From an uncultured Dorea sp. (GTDB lineage Bacteria; Bacillota; Clostridia; Lachnospirales; Lachnospiraceae), in assembly GCA_910585725.1 (NCBI GenBank), contig CAJUFA010000006.1:1-64000 (forward strand): a stretch of 64,000 nt of DNA, in the 5' to 3' direction. Positions within the stretch are counted from its first letter, which is position 1. Each line of letters opens with the position of its first letter. Shown piece after piece: positions 24,301 to 33,045 of this stretch. Position numbers and translations under genes: made by a program. The notes beneath the pieces were generated by a model. It made no database searches. It was not told the DNA's origin and worked only from the letters and a program-made list of their open reading frames with translations.

Positions 24301-24353
24301 TCTATCTCTTTTAGATATTAGGAACGACGGTGTTAATAAAACGCTATCAATAA

Positions 24354-24899
24354 ATGAATGTTTTGCAATTAAGAAACCCAGTATTTATAAGGCTTGTGAA
24401 GGATATTAATATTTTTTTAGTAACGGAATTCTGGAAGTTTACGTATATAGGCTGCTCTGATGACGGATTCATTGATTTCAGGGCATGGCTGATCGCACAG
24501 GGAAAGAATATGGAGTTAGTCAACATCTGTGTTGATATGCGCATTATGGACAATTTTGAACACCGAAATATCGACCTCCGATTATTGCACCAACACAGAT
24601 ATTGGCTAACACCAAGAATATTTATATGTCCACTTTGGAAAATTTGGATTCCCTGGCTGATGTAAAATAGTATGGGTATTGCGAATGAAGAGCTGACGGG
24701 GAGAAGTGTCTACAGGGATTATACAGATACAGAAATGAAAAGGATGGAAAAGGAATTACAGCAGGATATCCGGTACCATCCCATTACAGATTTTTCGGAA
24801 ACGGGATGCTGGTCGCACCGTTTAACACATATAAATCTAAACACAATAACAGAAATATCATTAAGACTTTGCAGAAAATATAGAAAGATCGTATTCTGA
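24354..24899 (+). pseudogene. Decayed DUF4240 family gene
   Basis: Three fragments in different frames match a DUF4240 protein: TEFWKFTYIG...FRAWLIAQGKN (from ~24420), YMSTLENLDSLADVK (from ~24610), and EELTGRSVYRDYTDTEMKRM (from ~24690). The order is correct but frame changes and a TAG stop (~24668) separate them. DUF4240 proteins are common small ICE and phage-associated proteins of unknown function. The gene is dead here. Confidence 0.6.
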
Positions 24900-24925
24900 T
24901 ATACCAGACGGAATGCGGTCTTTTT
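24884..24925 (+). terminator. Terminator after the DUF4240 remnant
   Basis: AAAGATCGTATTC (24884-24896) pairs with GAATGCGGTCTTT (24911-24923) with two G-T pairs, followed by further T residues. Confidence 0.7.
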
Positions 24926-25263
24926 ACGTACACATAGCTTCAGAAGATGGGATATTCCTATGAAAAGAGAAAAGAACTGCCTTATGTAAACAGGGGTCCA
25001 GGTATCCAGCATTACAGAAGTTGAACTTTAACAGTGATTGCATGGATATCTGACACAGATACGAGGAACTATTTGAGAAAAACCAAGGGTAAAAAAGAAG
25101 GAGACTGAGCGATAGGGAGGCGCTGTTCTTTCCCGGGAAACTTTTGTCAGATCTGCACACTTTCAGAAGCAGAGAATTGGTACATTCTGTGAATAGCTTT
25201 TCTTTCAGGAAGTGGTATAGTGTCATGCTTGATAACAAAGATTCAGGGAAGGAGAAAAGCCAT

Positions 25264-25881
25264 ATGAATCATATTTTGCAGGATGAACTGTGGACAGAAG
25301 CTGTTGAAGGATGGGCGGATAAAAAGGTGAAAGACTATCTGCACCAGAACCATGAAGAATATCAAAAATTGTGGGAAGAGTCGGGAAGCCTGTGTGGGGA
25401 ATGTCCGGTGATTGATTCGCTTGTTTTTGGAAAGGAGGCGCTGAAGCTGACAGAAGCGGAACACCGTATCTTTGTGGAATATCTGAATGTGAAAGATATG
25501 CTTGGACAGCTGGAAAAAGAATACCATTACTATTTAGGCCTGGCTACGACATTGCCTTTTGAACAGATACCGCGATTGGTGCGGGATGGGATACCATCAT
25601 CCGTAAGCGAAGCAGATGAACGAAAAAGCAGAATATTAGATCTACTGACAGAGGGGCGCTTAGAGGGTTCTGACCGGGAATTTCAATCAGCAGATGAAAG
25701 AAACCGGAAAAGCGAAGAAAAGCTTCTCGAGTTAGAAGAACAGATGAAATCCCTGGGATTACCGGAAGAGACACGGAATATGATAGACAACTATGTAAGT
25801 GCGGTCAATGCCCAATGGCTTAAATACAGCGAATTTATGTATCGGTATGGTGTGAAAGATATGCTTGCACTGCTGTGGTAA
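25264..25881 (+). CDS. Hypothetical ICE protein, helical
   Basis: 205-residue soluble, acidic, mostly helical protein beginning MNHILQDELWTEAVEGWADK. A middle stretch (DSLVFGKEALKLTEAEHRIF) and a C-terminal coiled-coil-like run (~155-205) are the only structure visible. I do not recognise a catalytic motif. AAGGAG lies nine bases before ATG 25264; the frame stays open upstream to 25144 but without initiation signals. It is the first intact gene after the decayed region. Confidence 0.7.
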   Translation: MNHILQDELWTEAVEGWADKKVKDYLHQNHEEYQKLWEESGSLCGECPVIDSLVFGKEALKLTEAEHRIFVEYLNVKDMLGQLEKEYHYYLGLATTLPFEQIPRLVRDGIPSSVSEADERKSRILDLLTEGRLEGSDREFQSADERNRKSEEKLLELEEQMKSLGLPEETRNMIDNYVSAVNAQWLKYSEFMYRYGVKDMLALLW

Positions 25882-26000
25882 AGCATAGGAATCTAATAGC
25901 AAAGATCAATTGGTCATTGCAGTCATTGGGAAAATCGATGAAATCAGGAAGAAGCATGGTGACCTTATATATTTCAAGAAAAGAAAGAAGGAGAAGCATT

Positions 26001-26219
26001 ATGGCATTACAGACAGCAAGAAGCGGAACGGCAAAGGAGAAAAGAAACAGTTGGATTCGAGGAAACGGGCCATGCAGTATGCGGGGAGAACTGAGAGGGG
26101 GAATTTCGAAGCATAAGAAAATACTGAATCGGAAGGTTCGGCATGCAGCGAAAACAAGATGCAGGGGAAGTGATTACAAAAAAGTCTGCCGGACTATTTT
26201 GATGGTAGATTTTACTTAA
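26001..26219 (+). CDS. Small basic hypothetical protein
   Basis: 72 residues, strongly basic, beginning MALQTARSGTAKEKRN. The C-terminal half (KKILNRKVRHAAKTRC ... DYKKVCRTILMVDFT) looks conserved in style with small ICE proteins. The first half of a similar protein (DSRKRAMQYAGRTERGNFEA) is encoded in another frame over 26050-26115, so a frameshift may have altered its middle. AAGGAG is six bases upstream of ATG 26001. Confidence 0.45.
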   Translation: MALQTARSGTAKEKRNSWIRGNGPCSMRGELRGGISKHKKILNRKVRHAAKTRCRGSDYKKVCRTILMVDFT

Positions 26220-26303
26220 GCATGGTAATGATGAGGAAAGATCCTCTTGTATATCATAAATGATTCGATAGTACGGATGGGGAAATTTAGTTGAGGTGAA
26301 CTT

Positions 26304-26831
26304 ATGAAAACAGAGAAGTACAGAGTAAAATGTCCCAAGCGTGTGATGTTTGGAGATCCCTGGTATTTTAAAAATTATAAGGATCGACTTGGGGAAAGGG
26401 ATCGGCTGGTTGTTAATTATACACCTCTGCAGAGCTTTGCTGCAGGCGTAGTTTTGCAGGAGAAGGAAGAGACCGATTCCTCCGAAGGAGTGCAGAAGTT
26501 TCTGGTGTTTTATTTCGCACCGGAAGAAGATATCGACACTTATATGGATGAAAAAATGTATTCTCTTCAAAAGGTTTTTCAAAGAGAAATCCTTGTGGAT
26601 ACCGCTTGTTATGTCATTGGGATAGAAGGCAGGCATGAGGTATGGCATACGGGAGTAAATGGCGTGTGTGGAATATTTACGGAATATTACAGAGAAGAGG
26701 ATGGAGAGAAAGTGACAGATGCCGGAATTCTTCTGATTGCCGCGCCGGATTCTGTAACTTTTGAAGATATGCGGTGTCTTACTGAATATCTTTTTAAGGA
26801 GGTCCAGCTGATAGGAGAAGAAGAAAAATAA
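26304..26831 (+). CDS. Hypothetical ICE protein
   Basis: 175-residue soluble, acidic protein of unknown function. It starts MKTEKYRVKCPKRVMFGDPW and has a beta-rich pattern with YVIGIEGRHEVWHTG and VCGIFTEYYREEDGEKVTDAG, which looks like a compact alpha/beta fold. No transmembrane helix. GAGGTGA lies seven bases before the ATG. It stands between small ICE genes and is followed by a terminator. Confidence 0.7.
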   Translation: MKTEKYRVKCPKRVMFGDPWYFKNYKDRLGERDRLVVNYTPLQSFAAGVVLQEKEETDSSEGVQKFLVFYFAPEEDIDTYMDEKMYSLQKVFQREILVDTACYVIGIEGRHEVWHTGVNGVCGIFTEYYREEDGEKVTDAGILLIAAPDSVTFEDMRCLTEYLFKEVQLIGEEEK

Positions 26832-26927
26832 CTGCGATGAAATGGATGCGGTGGATTTTGTAAATAATACAGAGATGTTAGTAAAGAACGGTAAGATTTA
26901 AAGAAAAGCATATTATAAATTAAGACA

Positions 26928-26957
26928 GGGCTGCTCAACAAATGGGCAGTCCTTTTC
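26928..26957 (+). terminator. Terminator after the 26304 gene
   Basis: GGGCTGCTC (26928-26936) / GGGCAGTCC (26944-26952) with two wobble pairs, then TTTTC. Confidence 0.5.
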
Positions 26958-27044
26958 ATGCTATCTTAATGTAAAAAAGGCGATTAATGATAGGGTTTCA
27001 ACAGGTTGTAAATAGAACAAACAGGCGGAAGGAGAAGGTGCGAA

Positions 27045-27155
27045 ATGACAAAGATCGAAAAGATTATTCGGATTGAGATTGCAGTGAAAGATCAGGAAAA
27101 AAAGATGATGCGGCTGAAGAGGTACCAAAAAAAGTGTAAAGCGAAAAAGCAATAG
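27045..27155 (+). CDS. 36-residue basic small protein
   Basis: Too short for routine calling but well framed: GGAAGGAGAAGG lies 5-8 bases before ATG 27045, and the stop TAG (27153-27155) abuts the Shine-Dalgarno of the next gene. The product (MTKIEKIIRIEIAVKDQE, then a Lys/Arg-rich end) is a single amphipathic, basic helix. Its position directly before the DUF5688 gene suggests translational coupling. No function can be assigned. Confidence 0.5.
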   Translation: MTKIEKIIRIEIAVKDQEKKMMRLKRYQKKCKAKKQ

Positions 27156-27168
27156 GAGGTTGGAAGAA

Positions 27169-28128
27169 ATGGTAAGGTTGTTTTCAGAGTTTGTAATAGA
27201 GCAGGTGAAAGATTATCTGCCTGTAAAATATCAGGGAATAGAATGTAAGATCGTGGAACATCTGGGAAATAATGGAGTTAATCGGACAGGAATCGAGTTT
27301 CGTAAACCGGGTGGGGATATGCGGCATACTATTTATATGGATTCCTATTATGAAAAGATGAAAGAGGGCAAATCCAAAGAGGCCATTATGGGAGAAATTA
27401 CTGAGATGATGAAAAGCGGTTATGATATGGGGGGAGAATTAAAAGAACCGGTTTTGAAAGATTTTCAGCAGGTAAAGCCATTTTTGAAAGTTTTTCTCGT
27501 TAATACAAAGGCAAACCGGCGGAAACTGTTCCATATGCCGTATATGGAGATGGAGGATTTGTCTATGGTCTGCAGGGTTCATGCTTCATTACCAGGATGG
27601 ACGGAAGATATGGAAGTAACCGATGGCTATCTTGAACGCTGGGGGATCAGTAAAGAGGCGCTGTTTGGTGCAGCTTTAAAAAATATGTGGGAGTCCCGGG
27701 ATTATGTTATGCAGGAGGGAGATTCCAAAGTGGATGCATGTTTATCAGGTTTTCCTGAACCGGAGAATCTTCTGGATACTCCGGATAGCCTGGTTTTAAG
27801 CCAAAGAGAACCGATTTATGTATTGACGAATAAAGAGGAAAATCGTGGCGCTTCTGCTGTCTTATGTCCCAGGGTAATGGAAAAGGTCTGTATGCTGTTA
27901 CCCGAGGGATTTTATATTCTGCCTTCATCGATCCACGAAGTCATGATTGTACCTAAAGGTGAGGAAAAGGGGCCTAAGGAACTTGGAAAACTGGTTCGGG
28001 ATATAAATTTGATTGCAGTACAGCGGGAGGAAATCTTATCCGACCGCATCTATGAATACGATAGAGAAGCCAAAAGAATCCGCCAGGTACCGGAATCTAT
28101 GAGAAAGATGGAAGAAATGGAGCGCTAG
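27169..28128 (+). CDS. DUF5688 family protein
   Basis: 319-residue soluble protein resembling DUF5688 proteins carried by Lachnospiraceae ICEs. It begins with MVRLFSEFVIEQVKDYLP; conserved-looking stretches are NRTGIEFRKPGG near residue 45, a central PYMEMEDLSMVCRV, and GFYILPSSIHEVMIVP near 255-270. Function is unknown. AGGAGGT is eight bases before ATG 27169; the TTG at 27160 overlaps that signal. It follows the 36-residue gene closely and is convergent with the XRE regulator. Confidence 0.75.
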   Translation: MVRLFSEFVIEQVKDYLPVKYQGIECKIVEHLGNNGVNRTGIEFRKPGGDMRHTIYMDSYYEKMKEGKSKEAIMGEITEMMKSGYDMGGELKEPVLKDFQQVKPFLKVFLVNTKANRRKLFHMPYMEMEDLSMVCRVHASLPGWTEDMEVTDGYLERWGISKEALFGAALKNMWESRDYVMQEGDSKVDACLSGFPEPENLLDTPDSLVLSQREPIYVLTNKEENRGASAVLCPRVMEKVCMLLPEGFYILPSSIHEVMIVPKGEEKGPKELGKLVRDINLIAVQREEILSDRIYEYDREAKRIRQVPESMRKMEEMER

Positions 28129-28170
28129 AAATGTTGGGAGTAGCAGAATCCAGACATGTGGATGGGTTGG

Positions 28171-28407
28171 TCACAGAAGGCCTGCAAAAAAGGCATTGAT
28201 ATCCGTTCTGAAAATACGGGCTAAGGCAACAAGCTCGCTGGCTTTGATGTTCATGCGGTTTGTTTCCAGTTTGGCATAGGTGCTTTTGGATATGGGAATT
28301 CCGGCCAGATTCAGTTTTGCAACAACCTGGTCTTGTGTCAGATGATTCTGGTAGCGGAGAGTCTGGATATTTTTACCGATATCCAGGTCGGGTCTGATTT
28401 TCTGCAT
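28171..28407 (-). CDS. XRE-family helix-turn-helix regulator
   Basis: 78-residue Cro/CI-type DNA-binding protein consisting almost only of the HTH_XRE domain: IGKNIQTLRYQNHLTQDQVV, then LAGIPISKSTYAKLETNR (recognition helix) and ASELVALARIF. Start ATG 28407 has AAGGAG eight bases upstream. It is divergent from the gene at 28528, and two copies of a palindrome lie between them, so it probably represses both itself and that gene. Confidence 0.88.
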   Translation of the reverse strand: MQKIRPDLDIGKNIQTLRYQNHLTQDQVVAKLNLAGIPISKSTYAKLETNRMNIKASELVALARIFRTDINAFFAGLL

Positions 28408-28425
28408 GGCATAATCTCCTTATAG

Positions 28426-28461
28426 CAACATGATGTTTCGTAATAACGAAACTTCATGTTG
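28426..28461. promoter_or_regulatory. Palindromic operator 1 of the XRE regulator
   Basis: 16-base arms CAACATGATGTTTCGT / ACGAAACTTCATGTTG around AATA, with one mismatch. It starts 19 bases upstream of the xre start codon. Confidence 0.75.
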
Positions 28462-28485
28462 ATTTTATCGAGGATGAACTTTATA

Positions 28486-28507
28486 ATGTTTCGTGATAAC
28501 GAATTAT
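28486..28507. promoter_or_regulatory. Palindromic operator 2 of the XRE regulator
   Basis: The core GTTTCGTGATAACGAA repeats the centre of operator 1 (GTTTCGTAATAACGAA) about 54 bases away, 20-40 bases before the start of the divergent gene. Confidence 0.65.
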
Positions 28508-28527
28508 TGACGGGAGAGGATGAAACT

Positions 28528-28929
28528 ATGCGTCAGAAAGATATTGAGAAATTTGCATTTCTGTATTTGTGCGGGCAGAGGGATAAAGACATATTGGCCG
28601 GAAAAGAAAGGATGACCTTCCAGGATTTTGACAGGCTTACATATATTACGGATTTTCTGGAGTTAGCTCAGATGAATCTGGAAATATGGAACTGTTTTTA
28701 TCCACAGTTTAAGGAGCAGTTTGAAGCAGTGGGAAGACTGCTGGAAGAGAACTGCAGGAATATGGAATTCAGAGAATATGAGGACGATATCCGGCTTCAC
28801 AATAAATGGCTTACAGAGTTCTGTACAGCTGCTCCAGAGAAAGAGATGCGGGAATATTTAATAGAAACAATAGACCTTATCCATGAAAAGGGAAGGAAAA
28901 AGAAAGACAGGCAGACACACACACCATAA
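28528..28929 (+). CDS. Hypothetical protein under XRE control
   Basis: 133-residue soluble helical protein starting MRQKDIEKFAFLYLCGQRDK and ending in a Lys/Arg-rich tail. No motif recognised. I chose ATG 28528 (GGGAGAGGATG upstream) because the earlier ATGs in frame overlap the operators. It is divergent from the XRE regulator, so it is the regulator's likely target. A toxin or ICE-switch role is possible but unproven. Followed by ~215 bases without a gene. Confidence 0.6.
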   Translation: MRQKDIEKFAFLYLCGQRDKDILAGKERMTFQDFDRLTYITDFLELAQMNLEIWNCFYPQFKEQFEAVGRLLEENCRNMEFREYEDDIRLHNKWLTEFCTAAPEKEMREYLIETIDLIHEKGRKKKDRQTHTP

Positions 28930-29146
28930 TGGGTGTAAGGGCATGCCATCGTAATTAGTGTGCTGCAATGCTTACTTTTATGCGGATTATCGTAAGCACA
29001 AAAGCTTGCGACAGGACATTCGTGTTTGAAGCAGCCGTCAGGAATCTTATATAAAATTTAAGAAATTTTATGGAAATGTTTTGTTATCGGAGCTGAAATA
29101 GAGCCGAAAATAGTTGTAACGAAAATCTTAATTGGAGGTGACAGAG

Positions 29147-29482
29147 ATGGAAGTAAGTGTATTGGAACTTCTGGCGGCAGCCAGGGAGATACAAGGCACA
29201 GATTATGTAGAGGGCGATAGGATCATGTGTGAAAAACGCTATGAAAAGGGGATTGACCATATGATAGAATTCTCGTCTTTGGATGACAGAGATAACCTGG
29301 GGAAGAACCGATATCAGAGAAGATTTCTGTCGGAATCCGATTACAGGCATGCCCTTGAAAGTGAAGCACAGGGGAAGATACGGATCGTCCGGTATGCCAG
29401 GATCAATGGCAGAGGACTTGATTATGTATCCCCAGCCGGAGGCTCCATTTCAAGGTATTCCAATCGGTTTAGGGAGGCTTAA
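29147..29482 (+). CDS. Hypothetical ICE protein
   Basis: 111 residues, unrecognised. Starts MEVSVLELLAAAREIQGTDY; the middle is charged (YEKGIDHMIEFSSLDDRDN) and the end is YVSPAGGSISRYSNRF. No membrane helix or cysteine cluster. GGAGGTG lies seven bases before ATG 29147 (TTG 29132 is an alternative). A hairpin-rich gap separates it from parM. Confidence 0.6.
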   Translation: MEVSVLELLAAAREIQGTDYVEGDRIMCEKRYEKGIDHMIEFSSLDDRDNLGKNRYQRRFLSESDYRHALESEAQGKIRIVRYARINGRGLDYVSPAGGSISRYSNRFREA

Positions 29483-29747
29483 CCCCTGCCAGCTGGAAGA
29501 AAAAGATGGTTCCGCCGCTGGTTTTCTTTTCTTCCGGCAGGAGATTCCTGCCGGAAATGTTCGAAGTTCTTTCTGCCTGCCATTTACGGCAGGTGGGTGT
29601 CTGAATCAGGATCTGATATTACTCAGCATAGAAAATAGCTGTCTGTATTTTTATTCGCGGCACAGAAGAGAATCTCTGTGTTTTTACGCATGCAGAAAAA
29701 TGGACAGGTATATTTACAATTGAATACAAGGAAAGGATGTGATGCCA
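29483..29747. other. Hairpin-rich gap before parM
   Basis: Holds a perfect hairpin TTCCGGCAGG-agatt-CCTGCCGGAA (29532-29556) and CCTGCC-atttac-GGCAGG (29576-29593). No gene is convincing. The hairpins could be a terminator pair or part of a partition centromere for the ParM/ParR system. Confidence 0.5.
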
Positions 29748-30656
29748 ATGGTGATAGGGATCGACCATGGCTATTATGCCATAAAGGGTGCAAATGTGTG
29801 TTTCCCGACAGGAACCGCCGTATATGATTATGAACCATATACGATGCAGAACGTACTGCAGTATGCGGGGAAATATTATGTGTGCGGGACAGGGAGGCAG
29901 ACACTGTTGAAAAATAAGACAGCCAATGATACTTATTATCTCCTGACGATGGTGGCGCTGGCACAGGAGCTTCGGTACCGGAAGGCAGCGAAAAAGACAG
30001 GGATTGTTCTTGCAGCGGGTCTTCCGCTGGCAAGCTTTGGGAGGGAGAAACGTCCGTTCCGGGAGTATCTTCTGCGGAAAGAACAGCCTTTGCGGTTTTT
30101 ATATGAGAGGGAGAGTTATGAACTGTTCATTGAAGAGGTAAAGCTGTTCCCACAGGGCTATTCGGCTCTTGCGCTTCATCCGGAGTATGTAAACGGGGAG
30201 CCTTCTGTCCTTCTGGTAGATATCGGAGGCTGGACAGTAGACCTGATGCGGTTAGACAATGCTGTTCCAAACGCAGCCACATGCCGCAGTCTGGAACTGG
30301 GTGTCATCCGCTGTATTGATGAGATTATGGAACAGGTGCGCAGGAGTACGGGGCTGTCTGTAACCGATGTCCAGATCGAGCGTGTGCTGAATGGGAATCC
30401 CTGCAGTATGGATCCGGAGGTAAGAGCGATGATCCTGCAGCATGGCAGGATTTATACGGAGCGGATCCTGTCTGCCATTATGGAAGCCGGGTTTGATTTA
30501 AAGGCGATCCCCTGCGTTTTTATGGGAGGGGGCTCTGCCATTTTAAAACGCAACGTAAAGCCGCAGGACGGGATTTGCCGGGAGATTTACCTGACAGACG
30601 TCCATGCCAACGCTGCCGGATACGAACGCCTTGTAGGGCAGATGTCGAAGCGGTGA
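29748..30656 (+). CDS. parM: ParM/StbA-type actin-like segregation ATPase
   Basis: Actin-fold ATPase that polymerises to push DNA copies apart. Visible motifs: phosphate-1 GIDHGYYAIKG at the N-terminus, phosphate-2 LLVDIGGWTVDL (~165), and adenosine motif VFMGGGSAIL (~265). Length ~302 aa is typical. ATG 29748 has GAAAGGA about ten bases upstream; ATG 29742 is an alternative. Its stop overlaps the start of the ParR-like gene (GTGA), indicating coupling. It implies that the excised ICE exists as a segregated, perhaps replicating, circle. Confidence 0.88.
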   Translation: MVIGIDHGYYAIKGANVCFPTGTAVYDYEPYTMQNVLQYAGKYYVCGTGRQTLLKNKTANDTYYLLTMVALAQELRYRKAAKKTGIVLAAGLPLASFGREKRPFREYLLRKEQPLRFLYERESYELFIEEVKLFPQGYSALALHPEYVNGEPSVLLVDIGGWTVDLMRLDNAVPNAATCRSLELGVIRCIDEIMEQVRRSTGLSVTDVQIERVLNGNPCSMDPEVRAMILQHGRIYTERILSAIMEAGFDLKAIPCVFMGGGSAILKRNVKPQDGICREIYLTDVHANAAGYERLVGQMSKR

Positions 30657-30946
30657 GACGGCCGGTATTCTCGTTCCGTCCGAATATGGAGAATCCAGAC
30701 CACCGGAAGGCATGGGAGATTCTTAAGGAAATCCCGGAAGGGCAGAAGAACCTGTTCCTGGTGCGGGCGATCCTGAATGAGCATGATACGGAATATCTGG
30801 AAGAGGTTATGCGGAAAACTGTCCGGGAAGAACTGGAGAGCTTCGGCATGAAAGGAAGCGGAATGTTCGAATCAGCGAAGCAGGAAGGCACCGGAGAGGT
30901 GCCGGATCAGGTGTTGGATTTTATCTCCATGCTGCAGGAAGAATAG
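30653..30946 (+). CDS. parR: ParR-like centromere-binding partner
   Basis: 97-residue small protein starting at GTG 30653 inside the parM stop (4-base overlap). The N-terminus VRRPVFSFRPNMENPDHRKA followed by WEILKEIPEGQKNLFLVRAIL resembles the ribbon-helix-helix DNA-binding part of ParR/StbB proteins. A Glu-rich C-terminal tail (~60-97) would contact ParM. Position and size fit; the sequence family is variable, so the assignment leans on context. Confidence 0.75.
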   Translation: MRRPVFSFRPNMENPDHRKAWEILKEIPEGQKNLFLVRAILNEHDTEYLEEVMRKTVREELESFGMKGSGMFESAKQEGTGEVPDQVLDFISMLQEE

Positions 30947-31108
30947 CAGGTAATCGAATTGTGAAAGGGGGAATGCCTACTGAAAGGGTAACATTTTATC
31001 GTTATGTATTATGCTTGGTTTCCGTATCCCATATTTGTTGGGTATTGTGAATAGATATCGATGCATTTTTGGAGTATGTTGTGTATAACAAAAGAAAGGA
31101 GAATGCAT

Positions 31109-31729
31109 ATGGCAGAAATGAAAAACCTATGTGGAAAGATCCCGGTGGAACTGCATATCAAAGTCAGGCAGGAGATTGAAGCGAGGGAGATCAGCACACA
31201 GCAATTTATACAACAGGTCATTGAAGAACATTTCACAGAAAAAGGAGGACAAGTAAACATGGCGGTAAGGACATTGGCAGTACAGGTATCAGAGGAATTA
31301 TTCGGAAGGTTTAAGGCGGCGGTAGCCAAGAAAGGGTGCAAGCAAAAGGATTTCCTGATAGGGATCATCGAAAGAGCAATCGAAGAGATTGAGAACGCAG
31401 CAGGAACGGAAAACCAAGGAGGAGCTGAGGAAGATTCAGAAACGGCTGTGACAGCGGCAGTGGAAGCGCCGGAGACAGAAGAAATAGATTCAGAAGAATC
31501 CAAAGAAGAGGAAGAAGAAAATAAAGCATCGGGTGCAGAAGAGCTGGAAGCGGAGACGTTGGATGGCGAAAATACAGAGGAAGACGAAGCAGAGGATTCT
31601 GAAGAACCGGACGCAGGCGGATCAGAAGATGCCTCATCAGAGGAAATAGAAGCTGAAGCTGAAGCGGCAGAGCTGGAAGAAGCGGATACCGAAGAAATGG
31701 ATATCGAAGAAGCCGAAGAAATCGCATAG
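31109..31729 (+). CDS. Tandem RHH-like DNA-binding protein with acidic tail
   Basis: 206 residues. The first ~40 (CGKIPVELHIKVRQEIE, then STQQFIQQVIEEHF) and residues ~50-95 (LAVQVSEELFGRFKAAVAKK, then KDFLIGIIERAIEEI) each look like a ribbon-helix-helix unit. The last ~110 residues are almost all Glu, Asp, Ala and Ser, a highly acidic disordered tail. ICEs of this type carry related RHH proteins near their partition genes. AAAGGAG lies eight bases before ATG 31109. A strong terminator follows. It may bind DNA or mimic DNA with its acidic tail. Confidence 0.65.
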   Translation: MAEMKNLCGKIPVELHIKVRQEIEAREISTQQFIQQVIEEHFTEKGGQVNMAVRTLAVQVSEELFGRFKAAVAKKGCKQKDFLIGIIERAIEEIENAAGTENQGGAEEDSETAVTAAVEAPETEEIDSEESKEEEEENKASGAEELEAETLDGENTEEDEAEDSEEPDAGGSEDASSEEIEAEAEAAELEEADTEEMDIEEAEEIA

Positions 31730-31784
31730 CCGGAAAGGGCAGAAACTACAGAGACAGTAAGAATTTAATAATGATAAGATAGCA

Positions 31785-31818
31785 AAAACAGCAGGAAAGC
31801 CTAAATCCTGCTGTTTTT
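31785..31818 (+). terminator. Terminator after the RHH gene
   Basis: AAAACAGCAGGA (31785-31796) / TCCTGCTGTTTT (31806-31817), a perfect 12-bp stem with T tract. It separates the partition genes from the methyltransferase. Confidence 0.92.
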
Positions 31819-31830
31819 TGGTAGGAAGGG

Positions 31831-33015
31831 GTGGTAGACGGAACAATTCGATTTTTTGATCTGTTCAGCGGAATCGGCGGATTCCGCGAGGGCTTAAGGA
31901 GAGCCGGAGGGTTTACCTGTGTCGGACACTGCGAAGTGGACGTCCATGCGGATAGGAACTACCGGGTGCTGTTTGATACGGAAGGGGAGTGGTATTGTGA
32001 CGACGCAAGAAAAATCGAAACTGGAAGAATGCCGGAGTTTGATCTGCTCTGCGCAGGATTTCCTTGCCAGGCATTCTCAATCGCTGGACGAAGGGAAGGA
32101 TTTGCAGACGCAAGGGGAACCCTGTTCTTTGAAATTGCCAGACTGGTTAAAGACAGGCGGCCTGCTTATTTTCTCCTTGAAAACGTACCCGGCCTGCTTT
32201 CACATGACAAAGGGAGGACGTTTCACACCATCCTCCGTTCATTTTCTGAATTGGGGTACTATGTGGAATGGAAGGTGCTTAACAGCAAGGATTTCGGAGT
32301 CCCCCAGTCAAGAAGGAGGGTGTATATTATCGGATATCTTGATGGAAGATGTGCCGGAAAAATACTTCCTTTCCCCAGAGCAAACGAAGCGTCTCTTATA
32401 CAAGTCTTTCCGGGAAGGGAGGGAGAGCGGGTCTACCACCCGGACGGAGTAAGCTGCACGCTGACTTCCGGTACGGGAGGCATGGGAGGAAAGACCGGTT
32501 TATATGAGGTGGGTGTTCCGGTTAAGGATGCTGTGAAGAATGGAACCCTGCATTTTGTGGACCTGTCGCCTCCGCCGCTTGTGACAGAGACAGCGAGATG
32601 CCTGCATACCAGACAGGATGCGGGGGTGTTCCGGCATCGGGGAGAGACCTCCGGTGTGCTCGCAGAAACCGGCCCCAGGGCAGTCCTGGCTCCGGCAAAG
32701 AAAACGACCCGGCAGAATGGGCGCCGGATGAAAGAGCCGGAAGAGCCGATGTTCACCCTCACAGCAACAGACCGGCATGGGATTGTATACCATGGAAGGA
32801 TCCGCAGGCTGACGCCGCGGGAATGTCTGAGGCTGCAGGGTTACTATGATGGCCAGATTGATCAGATGATGGCAGGTATGTCCGACAGTCAGATTTATAA
32901 ACAGGCCGGAAATGGTGTGACAGTCAATGTAATTGAAGCGATCGGTCGGAACCTGTTCCTGGCAGATGAGGAATTAAAGCAAAATGAAAGCGAAAGCAGG
33001 GCAGAAAGGATGTAA
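31831..33015 (+). CDS. DNA (cytosine-5)-methyltransferase
   Basis: 394-residue C5-methyltransferase with motifs in order: I (FFDLFSGIGGFREGL), IV (AGFPCQAFSIAGRR, catalytic Cys of PCQ), VI (FLLENVPGLL), VIII (FGVPQSRRRVYIIG), and IX/X near the end (RRLTPRECLRLQGY ... YKQAGNGVTVNVIE). It methylates an unknown site, the target-recognition region being ~200-310. No restriction enzyme gene is adjacent, so it probably protects the ICE from host restriction. The GTG at 31831 lies immediately after GGAAGGG, a very short spacing; no better start is available. Confidence 0.93.
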   Translation: MVDGTIRFFDLFSGIGGFREGLRRAGGFTCVGHCEVDVHADRNYRVLFDTEGEWYCDDARKIETGRMPEFDLLCAGFPCQAFSIAGRREGFADARGTLFFEIARLVKDRRPAYFLLENVPGLLSHDKGRTFHTILRSFSELGYYVEWKVLNSKDFGVPQSRRRVYIIGYLDGRCAGKILPFPRANEASLIQVFPGREGERVYHPDGVSCTLTSGTGGMGGKTGLYEVGVPVKDAVKNGTLHFVDLSPPPLVTETARCLHTRQDAGVFRHRGETSGVLAETGPRAVLAPAKKTTRQNGRRMKEPEEPMFTLTATDRHGIVYHGRIRRLTPRECLRLQGYYDGQIDQMMAGMSDSQIYKQAGNGVTVNVIEAIGRNLFLADEELKQNESESRAERM

Positions 33016-33045
33016 GGTTTGGAAAGAAAGGCAGGTTAAAGAAGC

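Noticed and set aside
31365..31727. Minus-strand 120-codon Leu/Pro-rich frame
   Set aside because: Antisense shadow of the Glu/Asp-rich tail of the RHH protein.
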